This document shows positions 25,470 to 40,622 of a DNA stretch of 64,000 nt, piece by piece. The stretch is taken from contig OZ004597.1 in assembly GCA_963924555.1 (NCBI GenBank), positions 744,001-808,000 of the forward strand, given 5' to 3'. Origin of the DNA: Crambe crambe. Lineage: Eukaryota; Porifera; Demospongiae; Poecilosclerida; Crambeidae. Positions within the stretch are counted from its first letter, which is position 1, and every line of letters starts with the position of its first letter. Below the pieces are notes generated by a model, which made no database searches, was not told where the DNA came from, and saw nothing but the letters and a program-made list of their open reading frames with translations. Made by a program: the position numbers and the translations under genes.

Positions 25470-28400
25470 CTATCCTGAACTCTCAGTGCTGGTTCCAGAC
25501 TGTAAACTTGAGTCACTTGCATTCCGTGGCTGATATTAGAAAAAAAAAATCAGTTTATCAGTCACTTGAGTACTAGTCACTTACTATAGTTTCCTCAGCT
25601 TTAGAAAGGTCAGACCTGCTCTTAGAGTGCTTGCTTTCTCTCTCTTTCCTCTCCTTCTTTCTCTCTTTTTCTTCCTTCTCCTTTCTGCTTCGAGATGATG
25701 AGCCAGACTTGATCTTTGAAGCACTGGGACTGGTGAGGATCTTCCACACACTAGGAAGGCCCTCTGAACTTTTGGAGGATTTTCGATCTGTTGAGTGGTG
25801 CTTCTCGGAAGAAGTCCTGCGCTTCTTATCAGTGGAAGAGGAACCATGGTTATGATGGCTGTGATGGTGATGTCCCGAGTGATGCTCTCGCCTGCTCCTT
25901 CGATCTTGATCTCTTTCCAATGAAGAACTTTGGCCTTTCCTGTACTCACGAGCAGATGATGTCGACCCACGCCTCTCACTGCCATAGTGCAACAGCCTCC
26001 CACGCTCTTGATCCTTTCTGGGACTACCCATTACTTCTTCAGACGATGTCCTCTTTAGTTTCATGTTATTCCGAGGTGGTAGCTGTGGGGTCCAAGTCAG
26101 AGGAGGGTTGGAAGATCCCTCTCTCTTCTTCTCAACAACTGCCAACCTTTCATGCAAGTACTTCTGCTTCTGAAACGGAATGATGTCATACATGCCTTCT
26201 TGTCCTGCTTTAGAGGGAATAGGGGGTGCTGGAAGAACTCTTGGAAGTTTATCGTAAAGACTGGACATTTCTGAACCTTGGGTGTTATGAGGCACTGTTT
26301 CACCACTCTGTGAAGTGATGAATTCTGCTCGAGACTGAGCTGGTGGTGTGAATGATCTCATTGGTATAGGTGGGGGTGGAGTGGAGTGGTGCTGAGTGTG
26401 TGGTGCTGAAAGTGGCTGTGGAGGTGATTGTGTAGAATGTGTAGGAGTGGTGGTAGCTGATGACTCATTACTGTTACTGCTCCTAGAACGCTGGAGAGAG
26501 AGAGAGAGAGATTCGTAATATTCACCAAATTTAAAGCATGTAAATTTACCATTTGTTTCCATGGGGGAATGCGATCACGAATAAACAGGGATTTTTCTCC
26601 AGAATTACTTTCTGGAAGTGGAAGGGAAGAAGACCGATCCCTAGTGGATACAGACTCTGAAGAGTCCTGCTGCACCTTATCAGTGTTCACATCTTTGCTA
26701 GTTTCACTCTTAGATCGTGTCTCAGATGACTTTTTTTGCTTATTGACAGTGGCATACATGTCAGAAGGATCTTGACTGCTGCCACCTCCACCCTCTACAC
26801 TCAGAGGTGGGGAAGTGGGGGTGAGGAGTTTGAGTTGATCTGATAGCGAGTGAGGCAGCACTTTCACACTCCCAGGAAACTTCTTTGATGTACGAGTCAC
26901 ATCACCCTCATCTCCACTTTCCTCTGACTCCTGACTGCTGCCCTCACTAGAAGAAAGCTCTTGAGCTCCCTCATGAGAAAACTGGCTCCTACTATCTCCC
27001 TCTTCATCTGGGAAGAACTATACCAAAGATAAGATAATGAATATTGAGTTCACCAAAACAAGACTTAATGCTTTATCAAAATACTTCAAACAAGAGAGAT
27101 TGTATAAGCTTTGAGGTCCAGAAATTTACTTTAATATCCACTGCTGGTTACCTGCTGGTTTCTTTTAGGTAGTGACGGTGGTCTTGTTCTCCTAGCTGTG
27201 GCAAGGTTTCTCCGATCATGACCAGGCTTGATGCCAAGAGTAGGGGAGGTCTTAGGAACTCCTAGAAACTCATCAGGAGAATCTGGTTAGAGACATAAAC
27301 ATAATGATCAGAATTTAATGGAGCCAAAGCAGTCACACAGGAGTGATTCTTATACACAATTACAAGAATGGACATTAAATTCACATGTTCATGCACATAC
27401 CTTCATCCTTATTCCCCTTTGAATTCCTCCAGCTACCACCTGCTTCTGGTTTTGTTTCAGGTAGTGATGTTATAGTCACAGTTTCTGTGACCTTTGTCTG
27501 TCGTGACTCCAATACAGTGTCTTCAACTTCAATCAGCTCACTAGTTAGGGAACTCAGTCTGGACATGGCAGTATTCAGTTCAGCAAGTTCCTTGCTATTA
27601 TTGACTGATTCGTTAGAGCCCATGGAGGCCAATTCTGGGCTGACTTCAGCTACGGGCGAGAGGCCTCTGCAAACAGGTAGTTCCAAGTGAAGATTCGAGT
27701 GGGCATCATCAAATTCATCCTCCTCTTCATCATCTTGAGAGCTTTGGGGGCTAACTTCTCCTTCAGTGTACTGGTCAGAGTCTGGCGGGCTGCGGCTGGT
27801 CATGAGATCAGGAGTCACCAGCAGACTCTCTTCCAGCTGCACTTCTTCTCCAAAGTCCTTCTTCTGGGATCTTGCTCCAGTTCTATGTCTACTGCCCTAC
27901 AAGTGCAAGATAACACACACTTAATACACCTGACCAGAGACAACTACCACAAGGAAATAGTGTGAAGCCCTCCTGTAATGCAACCACTACAAGGAGGGCA
28001 TAAAAGGTGGTCTAGTAAGAGTTAGTGTCATGTTCCTTTCATCCGCTTTTTTTAGCACATGTGCGTGGTCTACAGACATACCAGTACATACCAGTACACA
28101 CGCAGGTTCACACAACAATGAAATTACTATTGCGTGTTATTGTATAATGCCTATTTGGACAGAGACTATCAGCTGGCATAATGCACAGTTCATGTAAACA
28201 ATATAAAGGTGACCTTGTCCATAAGGAATGAGTGGTTTACATGCAGTTGTGTAAATCATATCCATCTATTCCTGACAACCAACCTGTAACGGACAGTAAC
28301 TTACTTTCCCTTGAGGGAATCTGCCATCATCAATATCCTTCACATACTGGTCCAATTCAGAAATCAGGTTTTGCAGGTTTTCCTTGCCTCTAGAACGCTG

Positions 28401-29769
28401 CCTCCTGTATGAAATGATGTTTATTCTATAATACTAGAAGTTATTATAAAAAAACTGCTTACAAAGTTTCCAAGTCCATTGCTTGACCATGTGTACTCTG
28501 AGAGACCTAATGTTTTATAATTCACAATGAACTACACAGTGACTACAGCCTGTGCGAATCACATGAATTACTAGGCACTATTCAATAACAATACAACTGA
28601 ATCCCAAAAGAGGAGCCAAGGGGCTAAAGCTGAAGTTACGTCACTTAAAGTCCTCTAAGCTCTATGATTAGGGTCATTAATATTATACATAAGTATCTAC
28701 CTGAGCATCTGGTCCTGACTTGGAAAACTGGATGAGGTCTCGGATGAGCCTATATACCCTCTCTGTCTCTTCATCTTCATAGGACCTTGGAAACCTGTTG
28801 AAAAATATTCCATAACTTCCTAGTTAATGCTATTGATAATAAAGGAAACATCTGTAATACAGTCAGTGAAGTGTCATTTTTGATTGATCACATGCAGATA
28901 TACATTATCTGTATGAGTTATCTAGCAAGCTGCAAGCCCGGCCAAGCACATGTACAGATCATGTTCAATAAAATGGATAGAGGCATGAATAACACAATGA
29001 GGGGGAAAGATCTATAGATTTACCTTTCTGCTTCTTCTTCAGACTCTGCTGGGGAGGCTGAATCAAGTAAAATCTTTAACAGAGATGAAATGACAGCCTT
29101 TTTGCGATTCCTTCTCCCCATGCGAGTTTTCGGAAATCTCATTCCACCAGGTCCACAGTGCTGGCTATGATAGTACTCTTCATCTTCATCTCCTCCCTCA
29201 TTTAAAGTTTGTGTACCTATAGCTGGAATAAGGGAAGAGCTCAGTGGCATGTTTCAAGTGAACCTTGAGGGCATGGGTAGCATGCATAGCAACAGGATAT
29301 CAGCTGTTTTACTTTTATCTCTTCTTCTGTTTTTGTTCTTTGGGTTCAAACATTATTCACTCATTTTAAACTTGAAGGTGCTAATGGAATACACTCCCAG
29401 ACAATAGAGATAATTGTATTTAAAGAGTTCCTTTACTGTTCTCTCCAAAGCAAATGAATCAACTTACCAGTAGCACTGCTGGATATGGATTTTTTGAGAA
29501 GAATAGATCTAGCTGAATTCTTAGTCCAATTCCAAGTAACTCTAATTCTTCTTGCAACTCTTCTAGCATAGCTGACTGGAATACTATAAAGAGAGAAAGC
29601 AATGAATCAGCATTCTACAATCCATGGAAACTTACCTAACGACACTGTATAGAAAAAAGAAAATATATGACAATATCGTCCATACAAGAACAAGCGGCAG
29701 CTTGATTACATAAACCGTTCCCCTAACAGGTACAAGCGCAAGTTCCTTCAGACTAGATGCACTAGCCAT
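25470..29769 (-). CDS. Unrecognised membrane-anchored disordered protein with tyrosine motifs
   Basis: I do not recognise a family. The first exon (29636-29769) starts MASASSLKELALVPVRG and holds one hydrophobic helix (KLPLVLVWTILSYIFFFLYS). The next exon encodes a basic stretch, ARRVARRIRVTWNW, suggesting a type III membrane anchor with a cytosolic body. The remainder is predicted mostly disordered: acidic and Ser-rich segments, Pro-rich motifs (PPPPIPMR, LPAPPIPSK), His-rich and Arg/Ser-rich stretches, and a lysine/glutamate-rich end. Possible phosphotyrosine sites are MYATVNK, LYDKLP and MYDIIPF. Large exons are at about 27381-27842, 26550-27010 and 25577-26491, and the last ends ESSG at the stop 25470-25472. 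Its start is 289 bp from the divergent SMARCD start. Upstream exon joins between 27900 and 29250 are my inference. Confidence 0.6.
26492..26515. repeat. Short GA/CT repeat at a splice acceptor of the unrecognised scaffold gene
   Basis: On the minus strand a run of about eight CT units ends in CTCCAG|CGTTCTAGG, the acceptor of the large 3' exon. It is a shorter example of the CT-tract acceptors seen in SCLT1 and NAA15. Confidence 0.7.
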
Positions 29770-30058
29770 CACAGCAGAAATCCGGCTAGTTAGCTAGTTA
29801 TTAGTGCTACAAATAAATAAACACTTGGACAAGACCAGGTTCTTGTTTCTTCCAGGTTCACTGTCTGCGTGACCTCGACCTCTTCAGATATGTCAAGCTT
29901 GGCCGACACTGATTCAGTCATAGATAAACGATTGGGCTCTTAGGAACACATATGATTGCGGTTGTTTACCCGGATATCCGGCTAGCTATCTAATTATCCG
30001 TCAGATACCTAGACGAAAAGGAAAGTTTGAAAAGAAGTGGAGTGGTTGGTTTGGTGCC

Positions 30059-32105
30059 ATGTCGTCTCGTTATACACAAGGATCTATAGTACATTTTTCA
30101 TTTTTTCTCTTCCATGTAAGCTTAAGTTACCTTTTGGTTCTGTAGCCTGGGAGACATGGGGCTGCACGACCCTCTTCTGGGGGAGGGCAGAGATCAAGTG
30201 ACCTCACCAGGAAAAGGATGGCAGAAGCCAGGCTTAAAGCTTCTCAACAAGCTCAAAAAATGTATGTATTTATTATTGTATGCATGTATTCTTATTATTT
30301 ATCATGTATAGGAAGAAACGAAAGTTAGGTGATAAAGTTTTATCCCAACGAGTGAGGGTGACCTCTTAAATGACTATATTAAGGTTATCCTTTGTAAATT
30401 TGTTATACACAGGTTCGTGACTTAGTCCCAGAGTCTCAGGCCTATATGGATTTACTGACCTTTGAACAGAAGCTTGATGCTACCATTATGCGCAAAATGC
30501 TGGAAATCCAGGAGGCCATTCGTCGCCCGATGAAAAGGAAGAGAAAACTTCGCCTCTTTATTTCTCACCGATTCTTCACCTCAGAACCTGACAAAGTAAC
30601 CTAACCCATGTTAGTATGCAATATCCATTTACTAATGTATATTCTATAGGATTCAGCTATACCTCAATGGGAACTAAAAGTCACTGGAAAGTTACTGGAT
30701 GAGGTACAAATGATATCCTGATATTCAAAAAAATAAAGTGTTTTCCATTTTATAGAGTGGTACCAAATTTGATGATGAAGTAAAATCGAAGTTCACTTCT
30801 TTCTTCAAGAATTTGGTGGTTGAGTTAGACAGGGAGGTATATGGTCCTGATCACCACTTAGCTGAGTGGTTTCGAACTTCTGGTTCGGAAGAGAATGATG
30901 GATTCACGGTGTGTTATATTGAGTTAATTAATTAAATGGATTCTCCCTAGGTTTATCCTTAGAGAAATTTCATGCAAAATTCAACACTAATAATAATATT
31001 GTTGTTTAGATCACTCGTCCAGGTGAAGAGACGGTCAAGTCCACTATTCTGTTGCTACTCAACCATCAGGTAAGATCTTTGTACTCTGTTGGATTCTCTT
31101 GAGTGCACCATCACTTGCTCACTCCAGCCTGTTCAGTACAAACTGACTAGCAAGCTAGCTCGCTTGCTGGGGATCCATACTGCCAAGAGGCCCGACATCA
31201 TCAATGCTGTGTGGCAGTACATTCGTAGCAACCGTCTACAAGACTCGACTGAGAGGGAGTACATCAACAATGATAAGTACTTTCAGCAGGTCAGTAACAA
31301 TGTGTTCAATTTTTCTAAAAGTTTGAGAACTTTTCCCTCAAACTTTATAGATATTTGAAGTCCCTCGAATGAAATTTACTGAGATACCACGTCGTCTCCA
31401 GCCTCTGTTGGCACCTCCGGACCCAATAGTGATTCATCACCTCATCAAGTATGAGATAAAAGAGATCTATTGTTGATTTGATTTTTTTGTTTATATGATT
31501 GATAGTGCTGATGCTCCCGAAGGAAAGAGAACTGCTTGTTACGATATTGAAGTAGAAATTGTGAGGGTGCCATAGGATTAACTCACTGATCTTTCATATG
31601 ATGTTTGTATAACAGGACGACCCTTTGAAAAGCTCGATGCACTCATTCTTGATGTCTAACACTCACCAGCAGGAGATAGCTAATCTAGATTCAAAGGTAA
31701 GCTGATTTTGCTTTCTGGCGTAACAGAAACAAGTATTCAGTATCATCTTGTGGTAGATCCACGAAACTGTGGAGCAGATTAACAGTATAAAGTTGCAGCG
31801 GGAGTTTTACTTGGGATTTTCAGACAACCCACAGAAGTTCATCAATGAGTGGCTGGCTTCTCAGAGTAGGGATCTCAAGGTATATAGATCCCAGGCCACC
31901 CCTTTTTTATCAGAGTGTCTGGTGATCGCTGTACTGTTTGGTTATGTAGGTAATGAAAGATTCAATGGGTAACCCTGAAGCACAGAGGAGAGCTTCTTTC
32001 TATGATCAACCATGGAGTGCTGACGCAGTTCCTAGGTACTTTTATGCAAAGGTCAACCAGCGCAAATCTGAACTAGAGACTGCCTTGGGAATTAGGCACC
32101 CTTGA
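30059..32105 (+). CDS. SMARCD: SWI/SNF complex subunit SMARCD (BAF60)
   Basis: This is an accessory subunit of BAF-type chromatin remodelling complexes. The diagnostic parts run through at least ten short exons. An N-terminal basic region ([18 protein letters not shown]) is followed by [20 protein letters not shown] and [16 protein letters not shown]. The SWIB/MDM2 domain is around 31126-31290 ([35 protein letters not shown]). The C-terminal part includes [35 protein letters not shown] and [20 protein letters not shown]. The protein ends RHP at 32105. The first exon, starting at ATG 30059, is short and less certain; the body aligns with human SMARCD1-3 throughout. The 3' end is 68 bp from the convergent CCDC169 stop. 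Confidence 0.95.
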
Positions 32106-32173
32106 AATGTGCATCATTAGAATTATAAATTCACATCTTGAACAGTACGTTTAATTACTCTTTCAGCGATTCA

Positions 32174-32893
32174 CTAGTTTCTTTGGGACATTTTCTTTGT
32201 GTGACCTATTTGTGCCAAAATTGTCTTCTTCTCCTCACTGTACTTGAAATAGGCCTGCATAATAATAACAACCTTTGACCGACTGTATCATGCATGCCAA
32301 ACATTACCACTCACGGCTGACGTCTGGTCCAGCCTCCAGCCATACTCTTTTAATTGCCACTCTTGTTCCGTCTTTTCTCTCTCCAGCTTCCTTAGCTCCT
32401 GTCTAAGTTTTGCATCTGACATACTTTCATAGTCTTTGATGACATCGGAATCCTGTACTGGATCGAAAAATTGGTCTACGTAGCAAAGATTCACTGGCAA
32501 TAGCTATAACTAACAGCATACGATCATCTGCATGGTTGATCTGCAATCTCTTCAAATACTGCTGGAGTTGGGCCAACTCATTCTCTAGTTCTTGATTGTA
32601 GGCTTGCTGCTTCAAGTACCGAGTTTTCCAGATATTTTCTGTTGATTAATGAATGCATTACTGAACGAAGAGAAAATGAGTGCCAACCTTCATCTCGTAA
32701 GTGTTTTATTGTTTCCTCTGTACTCTCTATGGATTTTTCAATCTTAGCATTAGAGCTCAATAAGTCATCCCTTGCAGAAAGTGAAAATATCAATAAAATA
32801 ATAAAATGAAAAAATAATAATCTACCTCATCTCTCTGAGCTTCTTCATGTCTTCTTTCAATTTGGTTAGGTCCCATTCATTGATATCTTCCAT
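32174..32893 (-). CDS. CCDC169: CCDC169-like coiled-coil protein
   Basis: This is a small coiled-coil protein of unknown function. Starting at ATG 32891-32893 it reads MEDINEWDLTKLKEDMKKL. Exons then encode DDLLSSNAKIEKSIESTEE, a WKTRYLKQQAYNQELENELA segment, a middle exon with SMSDAKLRQELRKLEREKT and YGWRLDQTSA, and a last exon AYFKYSEEKKTILAQIG ending at 32174. The EN-x-WKTRY...LENEL segment and the short LRQELRKLEREK helix match human CCDC169 in order and spacing, which supports orthology. The protein is nearly all alpha-helical. It is divergent to the endoglycoceramidase gene, with 113 bp between the starts. Confidence 0.75.
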
Positions 32894-33006
32894 TCCTCCA
32901 TCCAAGGGGAAAAAATTAACACTTCAACTGAACGCGCATGGCCATGGCAACATGCATGCAGGGTCAAGGGTCAGGGAGCGGGCGAGATCGATCATAGCCT
33001 TGAGAG

Positions 33007-34225
33007 ATGTCATTGAGAGCAAGTATCTTGTGTTACCTGACTGTACTTGGTATAGTAGCAACAGCAGATAATGGAACTTTCAAGGTATTAAGCTATCAGA
33101 CTGTTAATTAATCAGTTTCATCGTGATCACCTGATAGGGTTTTGGGCTGGGCTATCTCTCCGTCAACACGACCACTAACCGCATTGTGGACGGCCTCCAG
33201 CGTGAAAGATATTTCCATGGAGTCAATGTGGTGGTGAAAGGTCCACCATGGATGCCAAACACAATGGGAGAATTCGACCCTTTGTGGAGCTTTGGGGAAA
33301 AAGATATGGAGATTCTTCATGAACTTGGTCTAAATGGCATCAGGTTTAGTGATAACGATAGCTAAATGCCAGCCCCACCCCATCCATTCTGAAGTGATAT
33401 TGTGGAAACCTTTGCACACATAATTATACTTATTGCATAATTTCTATATAGAGAGCAACATTTGTACAAGGAATTGATTGTACTGTCTTATCAGATACAT
33501 ATGTATGTACAGGAGCATAAAAAATTGTCAGCTGCACAGCAGATACATAATTAAGCACAGATGCAGAGTATGCTGGTGGTTTATGCTCCTGCATCTCTTT
33601 AATTTGAATGCACAACTATAAGACAGTTCTATCAATTCCTTGTATAAATGTTGCTCTCTAGACTATAGAGACTGTAGGAAGCTTAGCTGTGTACAGTCTG
33701 TTCTCTCTAATAGTCCATACCCTCTAATAGTCCACTCTGATCACCATGACCCAATTTTCACACACCGTTGCACAAATTTACATGTACACATGTAAAATGT
33801 TGTACATATCACTGCATGATCTGATCATGTGATCACTAAAGTGCAGCAGTATCTTTGCAAGCTAGTTTAACTGTACAACAACGGCTACTCCTTGGTGAAA
33901 TTGGTGTTCGTGGAGTCCCTAGTCAATTGAAGCATGTACCTTCACGTAAAGGAAAAAAGTACACCCAAGCTCAACTAGCATCCATGAAACCAAGAGTGGA
34001 ACTAACTTTAAAGCAAAAATGTGACATCTGTAACTGAAGATCTCTGCTTATTGATGAAGAATGCGAGTATTTCATCAGCTGTAGATGATCATGCTAGAGA
34101 CGGAGCCAGCTCATTTGTAGTGGTACGGCCATGCATAGCTACCAGTAAAATTTAATGTCAATTTCAATCTGGTATGATCTAGGCAATGCCATGTACTAAC
34201 TTATAAGTCCTTGTTATCATTCAAA

Positions 34226-34256
<31 letters not shown>

Positions 34257-36957
34257 AAACAAAACAAAAAACTCTGAATGGTGGTACGGCCATGGCCATG
34301 GCCGTACCAGCCGTAGCAGTGCCTCCAGTTCAACACAAGCAGAACATGTACTAATGGGATGGCAAGATGAGCTTGGAAATTTATCTGGCTCTCGAACATG
34401 AATTCAATGAAGGGGAAGCCCATGATCAGAAATGGAGATGATTCTACTGATGATGGCAATGAGTCACCAGAAGTAGAAGAGCCAAACTGTATTAGGAGAC
34501 TTCTTCACTCCTGTCCAGAGACTGCCACAGAGACTATTGATAGTGATATGCTTTCTGATTATGATGACTATTAATAATTATTATGAATATTTACTATGTT
34601 TTTCAATGACCTGTAATAGTCCACTTCAATGACCCATGCCCAGTGGTGGACTATTAGAGAACAGACTGTATTTGTTAAATTACACATCAACCACTTTAAC
34701 TATAGATATGGGATGATGTGGCCTGGAGTGGAGCCAGTTAAAGGAGAGTACAACCAGACCTACATAGATGCTGCTAAAGAAATTGTTACCAAGTAAGTGG
34801 TGGTCCAATGTATGTTGGAGGGGTTTGTTATGACACCATTTGTGATTGTAGAGCTGGTGAGAAGTATGGTATTTATACACTGCTCGACATGCATCAAGAT
34901 ATCCTTTCAGAGAAATTCTGTGGTGAAGGGATCCCTGACTGGGCAGTTGATACTGGCAGTAAGATGGTTAATACACCAGTGATTTTATGCTATTATATCC
35001 CTTCTGCTTTTACAGATGCTCATGGCTTTCCCTGGCCTCTTGGTTCTCCGTTTAAAGTAGACCCTAACACTGGCTACCCCTCAAAGAAGGTACATATGTA
35101 CTTCTATCGTCTATCAGACTGAAATACTGACATCATCTCTATAGGATTGCGCCAAGCATTCATGGTCATTGTACCAACTCACTGAAGCTGCCAGTGTTGC
35201 TTATCAGAACTTGTACAACAACAGCAATGCCATCAGGGACAGCTGTGCCAAATTTTGGGGGAAAGTAGCAGAAAATTTTGCTGACAGTCCATATATCATT
35301 GGCTATGATATTATAAATGAACCCTGGGCAGGTATGCTATTACAGTGAAGAGTAGATTATGTGATTTAGTATTCCTATTCTCTAATAGGTAACTTTTACA
35401 GGGATCTGATTTTACTGGTACCAAAAGAAGCAGACAGAAAGAACTTGGCAGCCTTCTATGAAGCAGTAAGATACTCATTGTTTTGTTTTGTTTTGTTTTT
35501 TCACTTCCTTATTAACTCTTATAATAAGATACATACTGAAGTGAGGAAGAGAGACAACCGTCATAAGTGAGAATTGTTAATTTAGACTGCGTAAACTACT
35601 TTTCAAATGTGTGTGTTCAGCTTCTTCTTTGAGAGTGTTACTTGGGATGAAACAGGAATAGGGTTTGAAGAAGTGCCTGGTGGAAGTGAGTACCGTAATC
35701 GCAGTGTTATTTCTTGGCATTTCTACATACCCCCCATGGTAAGTCTTTCCCTCCATTCTTCATCATGTTTGCTACACAACTTGTATTGGCTAGATCTCAC
35801 AGGCAATCGAATTTAGCGAAAGAGAAAAAGATGCCAAAAGACTCCAGTGCAGCTGTAAATCTTATACATCAATTTGTATGAGTTCTAAGTTCCGTATATC
35901 TTCCTCTTTTTGCACTCGTAACTTTAGCTTTTCTCAGTGAGTTTTCTTTGTCTGAACACACACTTCCCACCATGAATGCTGCAGATGAGTATTTGCAGGT
36001 ACATCTAGCTGGTAACTACATGACTGTAACTTGTAACTTTGTATTTCACTCTAGTCATGGCTTGGATGGGACTATAAGGGCTATGTGGATATCACAGTAA
36101 GTTTATTTATTCCTAACTCTATAGCAACCACAAGTCATCTCTGTTTCCTAGGGTTCTAGTAATGTCATGTGGTTCAACAATGGGTCAAGGAACGAAGCAG
36201 TTTTTGATGTGAGAAATAAAAAAAAATCGTGGCAACTTATTTATTTATTTTTTTCATTTCTTTTTTTGGTATGTAATTTTTCCTTTCTTTCTTTCTTTCT
36301 ATTCAGATGATAACGAGAACATATGCTCAGGTTGTATCTGGGGTCACTCTTAAGATGTACTATGACTCAACTACCAAAGACTTCTTACTCGAGTACTATA
36401 ATTCTCGATTTTGTGCTTCCAACACCACTCAAGTATGTTCCACAGTTTTAAGTCATATGTGATTGGCAAAATGTGAGAACACTAGGTCTTCCCCAAGCTA
36501 CAGCTAGATGTGCTAGTGTGTGAAAAACCTCGTATTTATGTTAGTGTGTTGGTTTCATTTCATGGCTTGCATTAATAGCATGCTACTGTTGATCCAGTAC
36601 TAAACTAATATTTATTCTGTGGTATATTCTGTACACAGTGGAACACTTTGGGACCAATAATAAGTGTCCTGATTACTTAATTCAGTAGTGCTGCAGAGGG
36701 ATCCTAAAACATGTCCTGATTAATATCCACATTTAGGGATTCCCTGCTGCATAAAATTACTGCATAATTATTGTCTTCCTTAGATATATTTGAATGAAGA
36801 TCGTCATTACAGAAATGGATATGATGTTAGCATCAGTTTGAGCCCCAATGAGGATGTTGTCACCTGGCACTCCCCTGCTAAAAACTACATTCATGTAGTG
36901 CATAATTTGTATATGCCCGAAGGTGCTGTCATTACAATCAAGATCAAAGCTAAATGA
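33007..36957 (+). CDS. Endoglycoceramidase-like glycoside hydrolase family 5 enzyme
   Basis: This is a secreted or lysosomal glycosidase that would cleave the bond between oligosaccharide and ceramide in glycosphingolipids. The chosen ATG (33007) gives a good signal peptide, MSLRASILCYLTVLGIVATA. Conserved blocks then follow: RYFHGVNVVVKGPPW, LGLNGIR, MMWPGVEPVKGEYNQTY, TLLDMHQDILSEKFCGEG and GYDIINEPWAG, with the acid/base Glu in NEP. FFESVTWDE comes next, then LSEFS at about 35932, which fits the EGCase nucleophile motif LTEFG. A C-terminal beta-rich domain ends KIKAK at 36957. About twelve exons can be followed. A 1.3-kb intron between GLNGIR (ending about 33343) and MMWPG (about 34709) contains two DNA transposons. 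Cnidarians have related active enzymes; activity here is inferred. Confidence 0.88.
33451..33658. mobile_element. 208-bp MITE with about 40-bp terminal inverted repeats, TA flanks
   Basis: The ends GAGAGCAACA and TGTTGCTCTC are inverted copies, and the similarity continues inward for about 40 bp with a few mismatches (left ACAAGGAATTGAT, right ATCAATTCCTTGT). The centre holds a second inverted pair, AGGAGCATAAA and TTTATGCTCCT. TA dinucleotides flank both ends, as expected for TA-targeting elements such as Tc1/mariner. There is no coding capacity. It lies in an intron of the endoglycoceramidase gene. Confidence 0.75.
33694..34668 (+). mobile_element. Degenerate pogo/Tigger-like DNA transposon (975 bp)
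   Basis: The element begins CAGTCTGTTCTCT and ends AGAGAACAGACTG, with TIRs of about 23-25 bp reaching AATAGTCCA, and is flanked by TA on each side. It sits 35 bp after the MITE in the same intron. Inside, a frame at about 33855-34037 ends KPRVELTLKQKCDIC, resembling the start of a CENP-B/pogo helix-turn-helix domain. A second stretch, about 34437-34575, encodes an acidic tail ending MLSDYDDY. The catalytic DDE core is missing, so it looks internally deleted and non-autonomous. A CA microsatellite lies at about 34229-34253. Confidence 0.7.
36422..36780. other. Intron with possible decayed repeat in the endoglycoceramidase gene
   Basis: This intron of roughly 350 bp separates the FCASNTTQ exon from the last exon. 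It contains TGTCCTGATTA twice (36665-36675 and 36712-36722) and an ACAGTGGAACAC segment that resembles an eroded transposon end. I cannot define element borders. Confidence 0.3.
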
Positions 36958-37021
36958 CTTCATTTTATCATTATTTCATAATAATAATTGTCTTAGCGCG
37001 CATGATCATGAATATTAAGCC

Positions 37022-37036
37022 GTTGTCCTGAGCAAC
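37022..37036. promoter_or_regulatory. RFX X-box upstream of SCLT1
   Basis: GTTGTC-CTG-AGCAAC matches the RFX X-box consensus RYYNYY-N3-RRNRAC at every defined position. It lies 66-81 bp upstream of the SCLT1 ATG at 37103, the usual distance for X-boxes in ciliary gene promoters. SCLT1 is a centriole distal-appendage protein needed for cilium formation. Confidence 0.7.
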
Positions 37037-37102
37037 CACTTTATAACCCCCTCGACTCCTCCCAGTTATGGACTTACACGTACACCTGGCCGGCTCTTCA
37101 TA

Positions 37103-40527
<3,425 letters not shown>

Positions 40528-40622
40528 TGTTTGTATACACCAAAAAATAACTATAATATCAGCATAATAATAATTGTGAAAAAAGTGGCTAAAAAACATA
40601 TAGATGTCTTGTCTTGTCTTGT

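Noticed and set aside
27966-27999. Hairpin GCCCTCC...GGAGGGC in the scaffold gene intron
   Set aside because: It is short, has one stem mismatch and no associated motif, so it is likely chance.
32847-33071. Alternative upstream start of the endoglycoceramidase (MSSFNLVRSHS)
   Set aside because: This frame overlaps the CCDC169 first exon and gives no signal peptide. The ATG at 33007 gives a good signal peptide and splices in frame.
33855-34037. Stand-alone small gene in the endoglycoceramidase intron
   Set aside because: It lies inside the TIR element and resembles a truncated pogo HTH start, so it is a transposon remnant.
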